Positions 1 through 8,259 of a stretch of 27,567 nucleotides of DNA are shown one piece after another. Numbering within the stretch: position 1 is the stretch's first letter; each line of letters begins with the position of its first letter. This stretch comes from an uncultured Bacilli bacterium (lineage in GTDB: Bacteria > Bacillota_I > Bacilli_A > RF39 > UBA660). Position numbers and translations under genes: made by a program. The stretch covers positions 1 through 27,567 of the forward strand of contig CAKOSN010000027.1 in assembly GCA_934102255.1 (NCBI GenBank). Reading direction: 5' to 3'. The notes beneath the pieces were generated by a model. That model made no database searches. It saw only the letters and a list, made by a program, of their open reading frames with translations, and had not been told where the DNA came from.

Positions 1-27
1 GCAAATTTAAGGTTTTTGCTCTTTTTA
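1..27 (+). terminator. partial terminator of an upstream gene
   Basis: A short complementary pair, GCAAA at 1-5 and TTTGC at 15-19, is followed by a T-rich run (21-30). It looks like the right part of an intrinsic terminator whose upstream part is outside the window. The visible stem is only 5 bp, so this is weak. Confidence 0.25.
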
Positions 28-94
28 TTTATTTATAAGCATTTGTCTTTGAAATCTCCACACTTTGGAAACACTATTATAAAAAAGTTTTCAA

Positions 95-123
95 TTGACA
101 AACTTTGAACCTTGTGTTAAAGT
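95..123 (+). promoter_or_regulatory. sigma-A-type promoter for the 61-aa/962-aa pair
   Basis: A perfect -35 box TTGACA lies at 95-100 and, after 17 bp, a -10 box TAAAGT (4/6) at 118-123. Transcription would start near 130, just ahead of the SD at 137-144. The TTG inside the -35 box is also an in-frame start codon for the next gene, which argues that the real start is the later TTG at 152. Confidence 0.5.
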
Positions 124-151
124 AAACATCACAAAAAGGGGGGGACTTCAT

Positions 152-337
152 TTGGAAAGTCAGGATTTGCAGAAATTAGAAGAATACATTTTGCAACTGC
201 GTGAAAAATGTCAAACCGAAGAAGCATTTAAAGATAAGTTGCGAAAACTGCCAATAGAATATTTAGAAATTATTAAAACAATAGAAAAAAAGAAACTAGA
301 GAATTTACTGTATATAGTTGAAACGGGGGAATTTTAA
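152..337 (+). CDS. small helical protein, 61 aa, function unknown
   Basis: I do not recognise this protein. From TTG at 152 it encodes 61 residues rich in Glu, Lys and Leu, predicted to be almost all helix, with no signal peptide, membrane segment or cysteine pair beyond a single Cys. TTG 152 is chosen because a long G-rich SD (AAAGGGGGGG, about 135-144) sits 7 nt upstream; an in-frame TTG at 95 would extend the protein by 19 residues but lies in a -35 box and has no SD. The stop codon touches the ATG of the 962-aa gene, so the two are translationally coupled and probably work together. It could be a small partner or regulator of the large protein; that is inference from coupling only. Confidence 0.6.
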   Translation: MESQDLQKLEEYILQLREKCQTEEAFKDKLRKLPIEYLEIIKTIEKKKLENLLYIVETGEF

Positions 338-3226
338 ATGATAGATAATGTCAAAAAAGTTTTTAAAGATTATGTTGAAAATATTTTAAAAGGAAAAAGA
401 TTACTTGTCGAAAGTACCAAAATAGCAGAATTAATAACAACGCTTAAAGAAAACCTTTTGGAATCTATAGTTCGAGATGTTGAAAATAATCCCGATAGTT
501 TAATTTATTATTTGCGTACCGATAAAATAGATGAAAAAACTCGTCAAGAGATAATTGATTATTTTATTCGCGATGAAGTTCTTGATTTATTAAATGAAGT
601 ATTAATTAGACCTGATATGTGGGTTGATTTTAACGATACCTTAAAGAGTATTTTTAATCTAGATGATTTACTAAAAATTAGTATTGCCATGCAAAATGAC
701 TTAGAAACTATTCATGATGAAGAAGAAATTAGCAGCGGAGTTGTAAAAACTTTCTTAGAAGATTGTTTAAGAAGTCCTTATGGCACATCTTTACAAGTTA
801 AGAGTGAATTTTATTCTTTGGCCCAAAAATATACAAGTTATGCCGATTCTTATAACATTTTAGTTAAAGACATCTTAAGAGTTCCAAGAAGTATTGAAGA
901 TGTTAAAAAGTTAGAAGCCAAATTCTTAAACAACCCAGCAGATTATGATACCGTTCGCCTTTTAGTTAACTTTCAAGATAATTTAAGTAAAGATTTTACC
1001 AAGTCTTTAAGCGCTAACTATCTAGAAATAATTTCTCAGTTAAACAAAATAAAATCTTATATTCCGGGATTATATAAACTCTTAGAAAATGTTACTAATG
1101 AATTTAGCACTACTGATATCATTAATATTTGCGATAAGGCTAAGGAAAGTAACCAATTAGACTTACTTATTAGTCTTGATGTTCGTAAATATTTTGGTGA
1201 AAAAACTAATAGATTTATTTTTAATTATTTACATGATGATATAGTTAACTATTTAAGTAATAATATTAAATTGTCACATCAAGAAATTTATTTTGCTCCC
1301 TTTTTAAGCGATGATGATATTAAGAAAATTTTCGGAAGTTTAAAAGCCCAAGTAGGGTTTGATGAATTAAAAAAGCATGACTATTCAAGACTTTTAAATT
1401 CTAGTCAAGCATCCACTTTATTTACTTTATTAAAGGAAGATTTAGAAAAAGAAGCCGTTTTCGCAATTACTAATGGTGATTTTCTAGATTTTGTAAAAAA
1501 TACGGATATTAAATTAGTAAAAAAGATAATTCCTGATATTTTAATGACTTTGATTAAGACTACTTTAGCCACTGGCGATATTTCTTTCTTTTGTTATGAA
1601 GATGCTGATATATTATTTAACAATGCGCAAATTATGACTATTGCTACTTGTTTGCAAGATTTATTTATGCCTATAGAGGTGTATCCTAAAATCTGGAAAA
1701 AAATCAGAAAATGCTATTCTAAGACTGATACTATTAAAGTCGTTATGACTCTTATAGAAAAAAACGATTATTATGGCGCCTATACCCTTGCTAAAAACGA
1801 TAAAATTGATACTAAATCTATTAATGTTATCACGAAAAAAATAGCCGCTGATTTAATGAAAAATATTGAATTAGTTAAGGAAATACCAATTGATATGTTA
1901 AATGATTTGCCCGAAGATCTCGCTTTAGAAATAGTCGATGCTCATATAGAAGAAAATTATTCTTATGTTTGTTTAATGCCTTTAAATACTAAGAAAATTA
2001 TGAAAATTCGTGATTATGTTGTTTTGCACTATCAACAATATTCAATTACTAAAATTTTTGCTTATATTAATCTAGTTAATTTTTCTTGGGACCGCGAAAA
2101 GAATTTCTTGAATTATGTGGTTGATTTATGGTATGAAAATTATTTTCCTGATTTCAATGCTTTAAAAGGAATTGCTAAATTTCCTTTAGAAAACATAGCC
2201 CATAGAGCCCCATTCCACCGTGAAATCTTATTAAAATACATCTTAAATTCTGATACGGTAAAAACCCCAGAAGTTATTACTTTAATTAAAGGGGATAAAA
2301 CCCTTAGTGATTTTTATGAATTACCAGAAAATAAGTTATTTAAATTGAACGGTTACGAATTAAATGGTTACGCTGATTATTTTAAATTATGTGATTTATA
2401 TAAGAAATCTAAACTAAGTATAAAAGCATTTTGTATTACTTATTTTATAAGTCCGGCTAGTGGCTTTGCCGAATTTTTGAAAATATTAAGTAAGATAGAC
2501 GCTAGCGAATTAAAAGAAATTAACAGCGTTAAGGCAACCGCCGCCACCAAATTTTATTATGGAATGATGGATACCGCCAGAAAAGTTATTAATGGTGAAA
2601 TTAGTATGGATGAATATTTTACTAGTAATCCTTATAAATTTAAGAATCAAAAAGTCTTTTCAATTATTAACAATTTAAGAACAAAGAAAGAAAAAAATAC
2701 TTTTACCCTTAAATTTCTTGAATATGTTGTTGAAAAGAAAAATTCTTATTTACCATATTCAGTTATGGAATTCTTAAACTATAAATCTCTTAAACCAGAT
2801 GAAGTATTTAAAGAATACTTTAAAAGCAATTTAATTTTACCAAAAGATAAAAAATATTATGCCTTGTATCATGATGCCCTAAAGTTTATTACTTTAAACA
2901 CCAAATGTTATGTTCGAAGAACTTTATATATGGAGTTTACGGTTAATGGTATCTATTATAAAGTTGATGATGATACAATTGATAAAGCTTATGTTTACTT
3001 AAAAAATAATAATTATTGTATATCAGAAACCAATATGTTAAAAGCCACAAGAGAAATTGCCATGGGTAAAATTCAAGTGACTGAAGAGGTTAAAGAGTAC
3101 AAAGAAAAATTGGTTACTGAAATTGTCGAAACTATTAAGGAATGTCATTCTTTAGAGGATTACATTCTTATGTGTAAAGATGAAAATTCTAAATTATGTA
3201 AGACTTTAGCAACTACTGATAAATAA
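338..3226 (+). CDS. large helical cytoplasmic protein, 962 aa, function unknown
   Basis: I do not recognise a family. The 962-residue product has no signal peptide, no clear membrane segment, no Walker or HTH motif, and no visible catalytic signature. Its composition (Leu, Ile, Lys, Asp, Glu, Asn; few Gly and Pro) and repeated hydrophobic spacing suggest a long all-helical, solenoid-like fold such as a HEAT- or TPR-type repeat, but I cannot assign repeat units by eye. ATG 338 directly follows the stop of the 61-aa gene and is preceded by a G-run SD (CGGGGGA, 7 nt spacing). The reading frame is intact and codon use matches the neighbours, so it is a real gene. A strong terminator at 3232 ends the two-gene operon. 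Confidence 0.85.
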   Translation: MIDNVKKVFKDYVENILKGKRLLVESTKIAELITTLKENLLESIVRDVENNPDSLIYYLRTDKIDEKTRQEIIDYFIRDEVLDLLNEVLIRPDMWVDFNDTLKSIFNLDDLLKISIAMQNDLETIHDEEEISSGVVKTFLEDCLRSPYGTSLQVKSEFYSLAQKYTSYADSYNILVKDILRVPRSIEDVKKLEAKFLNNPADYDTVRLLVNFQDNLSKDFTKSLSANYLEIISQLNKIKSYIPGLYKLLENVTNEFSTTDIINICDKAKESNQLDLLISLDVRKYFGEKTNRFIFNYLHDDIVNYLSNNIKLSHQEIYFAPFLSDDDIKKIFGSLKAQVGFDELKKHDYSRLLNSSQASTLFTLLKEDLEKEAVFAITNGDFLDFVKNTDIKLVKKIIPDILMTLIKTTLATGDISFFCYEDADILFNNAQIMTIATCLQDLFMPIEVYPKIWKKIRKCYSKTDTIKVVMTLIEKNDYYGAYTLAKNDKIDTKSINVITKKIAADLMKNIELVKEIPIDMLNDLPEDLALEIVDAHIEENYSYVCLMPLNTKKIMKIRDYVVLHYQQYSITKIFAYINLVNFSWDREKNFLNYVVDLWYENYFPDFNALKGIAKFPLENIAHRAPFHREILLKYILNSDTVKTPEVITLIKGDKTLSDFYELPENKLFKLNGYELNGYADYFKLCDLYKKSKLSIKAFCITYFISPASGFAEFLKILSKIDASELKEINSVKATAATKFYYGMMDTARKVINGEISMDEYFTSNPYKFKNQKVFSIINNLRTKKEKNTFTLKFLEYVVEKKNSYLPYSVMEFLNYKSLKPDEVFKEYFKSNLILPKDKKYYALYHDALKFITLNTKCYVRRTLYMEFTVNGIYYKVDDDTIDKAYVYLKNNNYCISETNMLKATREIAMGKIQVTEEVKEYKEKLVTEIVETIKECHSLEDYILMCKDENSKLCKTLATTDK

Positions 3227-3231
3227 TCTTA

Positions 3232-3258
3232 AAGAGCAGATAACACTGTTCTTTTTCT
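3232..3258 (+). terminator. intrinsic terminator after the 962-aa gene
   Basis: An 8-bp stem (AAGAGCAG 3232-3239 with CTGTTCTT 3246-3253, one G-U pair) and a 6-nt loop are followed by TTTCT. It ends the two-gene unit. Confidence 0.75.
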
Positions 3259-3323
3259 AATCTGAAAAAAATAATAATCCGTAATTTATTTCGTAAAATA
3301 ATTAAAAAATGAAAAAATTTTTG

Positions 3324-3332
3324 TGCTATAAT
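3324..3332 (+). promoter_or_regulatory. extended -10 promoter for the GNAT gene
   Basis: TGCTATAAT (TG-n-TATAAT) at 3324-3332 is a perfect extended -10 element. No good -35 is visible; the upstream is an A-rich tract. The start point would be near 3339, giving a leader of about 13 nt that is almost entirely the SD AAGGTGAT. Confidence 0.65.
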
Positions 3333-3351
3333 TATTTCTAAGGTGATAAAG

Positions 3352-4101
3352 ATGAATGAATATCTTAATTTAACAAAAGATAATATTGCTAACGAACATA
3401 TTTGTTGTGCTCTTAGCGACCCTAAACATCAAATTGGCGTTAATAGCAAAAAAGTGTGGCTTAAACTCAAGTTTAAAGATGGTCATGTCTTTAGAAAACT
3501 AAAGGCTAGGGGGAAGGCCTTCATCGAATATGAACCCATTGAAACTGCCTGGACGCCTATAGATGGTAATAATTACACTTATATTTATTGTCTTTGGGTA
3601 GCCGGAAGTCTTAAAGGAAAGAAAATTGGTCAAGAACTACTGGAATATTGTTTAAGAGATTCCCGAGAAAAAGGTAAAAGTGGCGTTTGTACTCTAGTTT
3701 CTAAAAAAAAGAAACCATTTCTAGGGGAAAAGAAATTTTTTGAACACTATGGCTTTACCGTAGTAGACAATATTGGCGATTATGAATTATTAGCCTTGTC
3801 ATTTGCTAATGAAAATCTCCCTAAATTTAGAGTCAATGCTAGAAAAATGGCAATAGATGATAAAGATTTTACTATTTATTATAGTAATTCTTGCCCCTAT
3901 GTTGCATACGAAGTCCAAGAATTATCTAAGTATGCCAAAGATAATAATATTAAAATTAATTTTATTAAAATCGATACTTTAGAAAAAGCCAAAAAAGTAC
4001 CATGTGTCTTTAATAATTGGGCCAATTTTTATAAAGGTCAATTTATATCTAATAGTATCTTAAGTGTTAATTCATTTCTAAAATTATTAAATAAAAGGTA
4101 A
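3352..4101 (+). CDS. GNAT N-acetyltransferase with C-terminal YoaP-like domain
   Basis: A 249-aa protein. The N-terminal two thirds look like a GNAT acetyltransferase: the segment LKGKKIGQELL near residues 85-95 fits the acetyl-CoA pyrophosphate-binding loop (Q/R-x-x-G-x-G/A type), followed by FFEHYGFTVV, the usual strand 5-helix-strand 6 region. The C-terminal ~80 residues, from YYSNSCPY onward, resemble the YoaP-like domain, a thioredoxin-like extension of some GNAT proteins. The acyl acceptor is unknown. ATG 3352 is preferred to GTG 3343 because the SD AAGGTGAT (3340-3347) lies at normal spacing upstream of it. The flavodoxin gene follows after 14 nt with its own SD, so the two are probably co-transcribed. 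Confidence 0.8.
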   Translation: MNEYLNLTKDNIANEHICCALSDPKHQIGVNSKKVWLKLKFKDGHVFRKLKARGKAFIEYEPIETAWTPIDGNNYTYIYCLWVAGSLKGKKIGQELLEYCLRDSREKGKSGVCTLVSKKKKPFLGEKKFFEHYGFTVVDNIGDYELLALSFANENLPKFRVNARKMAIDDKDFTIYYSNSCPYVAYEVQELSKYAKDNNIKINFIKIDTLEKAKKVPCVFNNWANFYKGQFISNSILSVNSFLKLLNKR

Positions 4102-4115
4102 GGAGAAATTAATTT

Positions 4116-4625
4116 ATGATAGATGAAAAATATTCAATAATTTATAGTAGTAAAACAGGAAACACCAAAAAATTAGCCGAGACCCTTCAAAATATTTTAC
4201 CTAAAGATAATTGTCAGTATTATTGTCCCGTAGAGAAGGCTCCTAAAGATTTAAGTAATCTTCTTTATATTGGTTTTTGGACAGATAAAGGAACCGCAGA
4301 TACCCAAACAATAGAATTTCTAAAACAATTAAAGAATAAAAAAATATTTTTATTTGGCACAGCTGGATACGGCGGAAGTCAAAATTATTTCGAAGGAATT
4401 ATTAATAATGTTAAGAAAAATATTGATAGTAGCAACACTTTAATTGGAACCTTTATGTGCCAAGGTAAAATGCCTTTAAGCGTTAAAGAAAGATATAAAA
4501 AAATGCAAGAACAAAATAATTCCTCTTTAAAAATAGATGCTTTAATCGCTAATTTCGATAGGGCTTTATCCCATCCGGATGCGGCTGATTTAAAAAAATT
4601 AGAGGAACAAATATTAAATAGTTAA
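4116..4625 (+). CDS. short flavodoxin-family protein (BilS-like)
   Basis: A 169-aa flavodoxin-fold protein. The N-terminal phosphate-binding loop for FMN is clear (YSSKTGNTKKLAETL, residues about 9-24), and later FMN-contacting loops are GFWTDKGTAD and FGTAGYGG. The segment MCQGKMP and the C-terminal NFDRALSHPD motif match, from memory, the short flavodoxins found with bilirubin reductase (BilS). No BilR reductase is in this window, so the electron partner is unknown. The SD AAGGAGAAA lies about 10 nt upstream of ATG. It is likely the second gene of an operon with the GNAT protein. The flavodoxin family is secure; the BilS assignment is tentative. Confidence 0.8.
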   Translation: MIDEKYSIIYSSKTGNTKKLAETLQNILPKDNCQYYCPVEKAPKDLSNLLYIGFWTDKGTADTQTIEFLKQLKNKKIFLFGTAGYGGSQNYFEGIINNVKKNIDSSNTLIGTFMCQGKMPLSVKERYKKMQEQNNSSLKIDALIANFDRALSHPDAADLKKLEEQILNS

Positions 4626-4717
4626 TTGATTAGACTTCTTGCGTAACTGTTTATAGGCAAGAGTTATGGAAACAACATATCAGCAAAAATCTATTGTAAA
4701 AGGTATTTGTTCTACTT

Positions 4718-5530
4718 CTATATTTTTTGCCAATAATTCTTAAAAATTTTCAGTTGCCAATTTAGATGTTCTATTGATATTCTAATACTAGAAATCAATT
4801 TATTTAATTCCTTATCTGTGGTGGAAAGTTGGTTATTTTTTGATTTCTTTTTTTGCGTCAAACTTTTTTCAAATAATCCCTTGATTCCTTGATACCCACT
4901 ATCCGCCAACAATTTTAATGTTTTAGGTAACTCAGCCTCAGTTTTCTTTAACAGTTTAAAGTCATGAACACTTCATTTATCAAAATGAACTGATTGGTGC
5001 TATGATAACTTCTCTACTTTTTAAATTAACATGTTAATTCAGCAGTCTCAAATCCAGATAGTATTTTTCTATCACTCTCGTTCATGATAATCTGAACTTT
5101 GATTGTGTGTTTTTTTTCTTTTTTCCAGAATAAAATTCTTCCTGCATTTGACTATCTTTAGGTCTTTGTATAGAGCATTCAGTTACATCAATTAGCTGGT
5201 CACTATCTTCATCTAAAAATGTAATGTCGATTGCCCATTCGAATTCCATTAATAAAACATCCTCAGTCCATCTTACCCACCTATATGCATTTGATTCATT
5301 AATTTATATATAATTCCAAGATTAAAAAATGTAACATAATTTCTGTAAAAGTAAAGCGTCATTAGCAATATGTCTTCTATGCAAAGTTTTGGCTTTGGAC
5401 CACCTTTGCTTTCTTTACTTTCAAAATGAGGTTGTAATGTTGTTATTAATAAATCAAATAAATCTCTAGGAATGCCAACAAGCTTCTTGAATTTTTTATC
5501 TTTTAATCTTTTTAAATCTTCATATTTCAT
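4718..5530 (-). pseudogene. degenerate IS5-family (DDE) transposase
   Basis: The minus strand carries a nearly full-length but broken transposase. The N-terminal part (5530 to 5273) has the HTH and catalytic-domain lead-in typical of IS5-family enzymes. After a frameshift, the frame beginning around NAYRWVRW continues to DVTEC (first catalytic Asp) and QRPKDSQ. A second frameshift and an in-frame stop follow near 5030-5100. A third frame resumes at VHDFKLL and reaches DSGYQGI (second Asp) and SIEHLN (Glu), ending at 4718. At least two frameshifts plus a stop make it inactive. I found no convincing terminal inverted repeats or target duplication. The 5' end abuts MATE transporter coding sequence on the other strand. 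Confidence 0.85.
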
Positions 5531-5752
5531 ATTTTTATTATATTCTTCTTTACTGCTCTTAATGACGGTTTTGTATCAGCTCTTATCTCTTTTTTAAGAA
5601 CACTTGTTTTCCAAGTAATTATGATTTTAATCATGCCTTCTATTTTAGGTATAAATGGTATTTGGTTATCAGTAGTCTTTGCTGAGATTCTGGCTATTAT
5701 TGTTAGTGTAGTATGTTTTATCAAAAATAAAAAGAAATATGAATATGCATAG
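5531..5752 (+). pseudogene. 3' remnant of a MATE-family efflux transporter
   Basis: Reading + strand codons in the frame of the TAG at 5750-5752 gives about 70 residues that match the C-terminus of MATE/NorM-type Na+- or H+-coupled drug exporters. FFTALNDGFVSALISF is the conserved loop-helix that opens the last pair of membrane segments; it is followed by LRTLVFQVIMILIM, then a last hydrophobic helix and a KNKKK tail. There is no start codon or SD, and the other ~380 residues are absent. The coding homology stops within about 12 bp of the transposase start codon, so the transporter was cut by the insertion or by a later deletion. A terminator at 5793 remains. Confidence 0.75.
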
Positions 5753-5792
5753 TAGTAGTTCTATAAAAAAATATATGCATACAGAATTATTT

Positions 5793-5823
5793 AAGATCAT
5801 CCTCTTGGTTGGTCTTTTTATTA
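5793..5823 (+). terminator. intrinsic terminator (old MATE gene)
   Basis: AAGATCATCC (5793-5802) pairs with GGTTGGTCTT (5807-5816) across a TCTT loop, with one mismatch and one G-U, followed by TTTATT. It lies 40 bp after the MATE remnant stop. Confidence 0.7.
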
Positions 5824-5915
5824 TTTAAGGAGGGAAACTAAAGAAAAGATTAAATTTGTATTTGCGATGAATAGTCTTAAAAACATTAACATAGTTTTAA
5901 TTGGAGGAAGTCTAA

Positions 5916-6119
5916 ATGTTAGATAAAGATATTGAAGTTAGATTTGATACCAAAAAATTACCATTTGAATATAAATTATTAGAATATAGACTGATTATTA
6001 ATAAAGAATTATATGATGAAAAAGCCATTGATTTTAAAACTTTTAATGAAATGGAAAATTCTTTAATAGGCAGGTTAACTAAAATAAGAAATGAATATTT
6101 ATTAAAAGAAATAGATTAA
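5916..6119 (+). CDS. small charged protein, 67 aa, function unknown
   Basis: A 67-residue Lys/Glu-rich protein with two predicted helices, IDFKTFNEMENSLIGRL in the second; the pattern is somewhat like short helical hairpin (SHOCT-like) domains, but I cannot assign it. A strong SD, TTGGAGGAAG, is placed about 7 nt before ATG 5916, so it is probably expressed. There is no signal peptide or membrane segment. It sits between transporter/transposase debris and the serine recombinase and may be cargo or an accessory gene of the integrated element. Just upstream (5827-5915) there is a second SD-like AAGGAGGG followed by an open frame without a good start. Confidence 0.6.
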   Translation: MLDKDIEVRFDTKKLPFEYKLLEYRLIINKELYDEKAIDFKTFNEMENSLIGRLTKIRNEYLLKEID

Positions 6120-6350
6120 GTAAAGATTACATAGTGTTTTTTAAATATAATTAACACATTAATTTAAAACAATGCGGTATAGTAAATTTGTAAATAGCAT
6201 GGATTTTGATTAGTGCTCATTCCGAAAAAGTTCGGAATGAAGTGATTTACAAATTATATAATAGAATGGAATAATTCTAGAATGGTTATTAACAAGGTCC
6301 TAAAAGCCCTAAGTTATTTTTATAAATATTGATTTAATTAAAGTTATTTG
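6120..6350. other. non-coding interval with a nested inverted repeat
   Basis: I see no plausible gene here. The interval holds the nested inverted repeat at 6185-6255, a palindrome ATTCTAGAAT at 6274-6283, a duplicated AGAATGG around 6263-6287, and leads into the terminator at 6351. A -10-like TATAGT lies at 6178-6183 without a well-spaced -35. Together these could be a short structured RNA of about 200 nt. Confidence 0.4.
6185..6255. repeat. nested perfect inverted repeats (structured element)
   Basis: The outer arms AATTTGTAAAT (6185-6195) and ATTTACAAATT (6245-6255) are an 11-bp perfect inverted repeat. Inside, TCATTCCGAA (6217-6226) and TTCGGAATGA (6231-6240) form a 10-bp perfect stem with a 4-nt AAAG loop. 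The two stems are joined by 21 nt on the left and 4 nt on the right. The inner stem has four G-C pairs, notable in this AT-rich context. There is no T-run after it, so it is not a simple terminator. Confidence 0.7.
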
Positions 6351-6385
6351 AGCAAGATTAGAAATTAATTTAATCTTGCTTTTTT
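6351..6385 (+). terminator. strong intrinsic terminator
   Basis: A 10-bp perfect stem (AGCAAGATTA 6351-6360 with TAATCTTGCT 6371-6380), a 10-nt loop and then TTTTT. It separates the upstream transcript from the recombinase gene. Confidence 0.85.
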
Positions 6386-6487
6386 CATATTATTTTTTAA
6401 AAGTTAATATGATTAGGTAGGGTTTATGAATACTAAAATTACTTAGATAAATATTGTTTTGACTTTGGAGTTTACCTGAGTTACCGT

Positions 6488-6515
6488 GCAAACATCTACG
6501 TATCTTGGGTTTGCG
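6488..6515. promoter_or_regulatory. dyad upstream of the recombinase
   Basis: GCAAAC (6488-6493) and GTTTGC (6510-6515) are inverted repeats around a central TACGTA. The dyad lies 28 bp before the recombinase ATG. It could be an operator for the recombinase gene or a recombinase-binding site; the sequence alone cannot decide. Confidence 0.35.
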
Positions 6516-6542
6516 AGACTTACAAGAAAGGACGGGTATTTT

Positions 6543-8159
6543 ATGGAAATAAAAAAAGCAAGAGAAGAATTAAGAAAAGGAAAAACCATTTATGATATGC
6601 ATTTGAAAGTGGCTTACTATGGACGTGTTTCAACTGATAAAGATGACCAATTAAACTCCCTAGAAAATCAACAGCACTATTTTGAAGATATGATTAAAGA
6701 AAATTCTAATTGGCTATTTACTCGTGGTTATATTGATGAAGGCATCAGCGGTACAGCTGTTAAAAATCGCCAGTCTTTTTTGAAGATGATTGAGGACGCC
6801 TCTCTTGGTAAAATTGACTTAATCTTGACCAAAGAAATATCTAGATTTTCTAGAAATACCGTCGATAGCATTAAATATACCGAATACCTTTTAAAACAAG
6901 GCGTAATTGTCTATTTTTTATCAGATAATCTTAATACTATTCAAGAAGACGCTGAGTTTAGACTTACTATTATGTCCAGTATGGCTCAAGATGAGATTAG
7001 AAAACTATCCGAAAGAGTTAAATTTGGTATTAACCGAATGATAAAAGATAGAAAACTAATCGGCGGTAACTTAACTGGGTATTATAAAAAGAATGGCCGA
7101 TATGAAATAAATCCAAATGAAGCGCCCATTATCAAATATTTGTTTACCACTTATGCTAGCGGTAGCCTTGGTCTTAAAAAGATAGGGGAAGAACTAGCGA
7201 AAATGGGATATTTCAATTCTAAAGGAAAGCCATACTCGCAAACAACTTTAGCTAAATTACTTACTAATCCTAGATATAAAGGCTTTTACACCGCAAAACT
7301 TACGGAAGTCGAAGACTATAAAACGCATAAAAAGAAAAAAATTCCAAAAGAAGAGCAAATAATTGAAAAAGATGAACGAATACCAGTCATTGTTCCCGAA
7401 GAATTATGGAATAAAGCTAACGCACTACATGAAAGAAGAAAACAACTACCTTCCAGACACATTTTAAATTCTGAGGCTCATATTAAAAATTATAAATATT
7501 CAGCCAAACTATATTGCAAAGATTGTAACAGTATCTTTATTCGTAATGGCGGGTCTAACCGAAGGGCAAATCCCACTTGGTCGTGTAAAACCTACAGAAC
7601 TGAAGGTATTTCTAAGTGCCAGTCTCCAATTATTAAAGAAAGTTATCTAGATAAAATATTTACCGACCTTTTTACGGACTTTATCAAACATAAAAAAGAT
7701 TATTTAAATCAAGTCTTAGCAGAATACAAAAATATTATCAAAAATAATAGTAATAAAGTAGATGTAGCAGAAACAAGTCAGAAAATCACCCAAATAACTA
7801 AGCAAAAAGATAAATTATTAGACCTTAGTTTAAAAGGCATGATAGATGATTTTGAGTTTAAAAAACGTAATGATAAACTTAACATTGAAATACAAAATTA
7901 TAATATACAGCTTCAAAATTTAAAAAGTACTAACTTAAAAAAAGAAAAATTTCACCAGCAACTAAATACTATCGAAGCTTGTCTAAGTACTAAATTAGAT
8001 ATTAAAAAAAATTTGCCATACTTGGTAAATCTTCTAATTGATAAAGTCATAGTAGAAAAAGTAAACAATGACCGCAAATATATTAAATTAACAATTTATT
8101 TTAACTTTAATACCCCTAAAGTAGACTTAGAATTAGACATGCGTAAAAAAGCTGTTTAA
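6543..8159 (+). CDS. large serine recombinase (site-specific integrase/excisionase)
   Basis: A 538-aa member of the large serine recombinase family, which integrates and excises phages and conjugative or mobilizable elements at short att sites. The N-terminal resolvase domain carries YYGRVST, with catalytic Ser30, followed by DQLNSLENQ and the KEISRFSRN motif. A recombinase domain (EAPIIKYLFTTYASG onward) follows, then a zinc beta-ribbon with paired cysteines (CKDC ... SCKTYR ... KC, about residues 320-360) and a C-terminal coiled coil that controls synapsis and directionality in this family. ATG 6543 with SD AAAGGACGGG is preferred over GTG 6486, which would add 19 poorly conserved-looking residues. 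The frame is intact, so the enzyme is probably functional. Its stop lies about 80 bp from the broken penicillin-binding protein gene, the usual place for an att site. Confidence 0.93.
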   Translation: MEIKKAREELRKGKTIYDMHLKVAYYGRVSTDKDDQLNSLENQQHYFEDMIKENSNWLFTRGYIDEGISGTAVKNRQSFLKMIEDASLGKIDLILTKEISRFSRNTVDSIKYTEYLLKQGVIVYFLSDNLNTIQEDAEFRLTIMSSMAQDEIRKLSERVKFGINRMIKDRKLIGGNLTGYYKKNGRYEINPNEAPIIKYLFTTYASGSLGLKKIGEELAKMGYFNSKGKPYSQTTLAKLLTNPRYKGFYTAKLTEVEDYKTHKKKKIPKEEQIIEKDERIPVIVPEELWNKANALHERRKQLPSRHILNSEAHIKNYKYSAKLYCKDCNSIFIRNGGSNRRANPTWSCKTYRTEGISKCQSPIIKESYLDKIFTDLFTDFIKHKKDYLNQVLAEYKNIIKNNSNKVDVAETSQKITQITKQKDKLLDLSLKGMIDDFEFKKRNDKLNIEIQNYNIQLQNLKSTNLKKEKFHQQLNTIEACLSTKLDIKKNLPYLVNLLIDKVIVEKVNNDRKYIKLTIYFNFNTPKVDLELDMRKKAV

Positions 8160-8230
8160 AAGTTCTTAATATTCTAAATTTAACTAGAATTTAACTAAAA
8201 AAATCAAAAAGACTTAAAAATGTTCGTGTA

Positions 8231-8259
8231 TTAACCCAAAGCAACCCTGGGTTTGTTAA
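8231..8259. other. putative attachment-site junction (attL or attR)
   Basis: Homology to the penicillin-binding protein begins abruptly at about 8240. The junction sits in an imperfect dyad: AACCCA (8233-8238) and TGGGTT (8248-8253), with TTAAC/GTTAA at the outer edges (8231, 8255). Large serine recombinases use such imperfect dyads with a short central core. The true core cannot be fixed without the other end of the element. Confidence 0.4.

Noticed and set aside
5527..5724. Minus-strand ORF of 65 codons next to the transposase
   Set aside because: It is the antisense of the MATE C-terminal remnant, which is the meaningful frame.
5841..5930. Open frame KFVFAMNSLKNINIVLIGGSLNVR overlapping the start of the 67-aa gene, behind AAGGAGGG
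   Set aside because: It lacks a start codon at proper distance from that SD and ends a few bases into the next gene. It vaguely recalls a DeoR-type sensor segment, perhaps a relic, but is too short to claim.
6503..6518. TGGGTTTG near the recombinase start and again at the PBP junction (8248-8255), as possible att core repeat
   Set aside because: Eight matching bases in a window of this size are expected by chance, and the flanks do not match.
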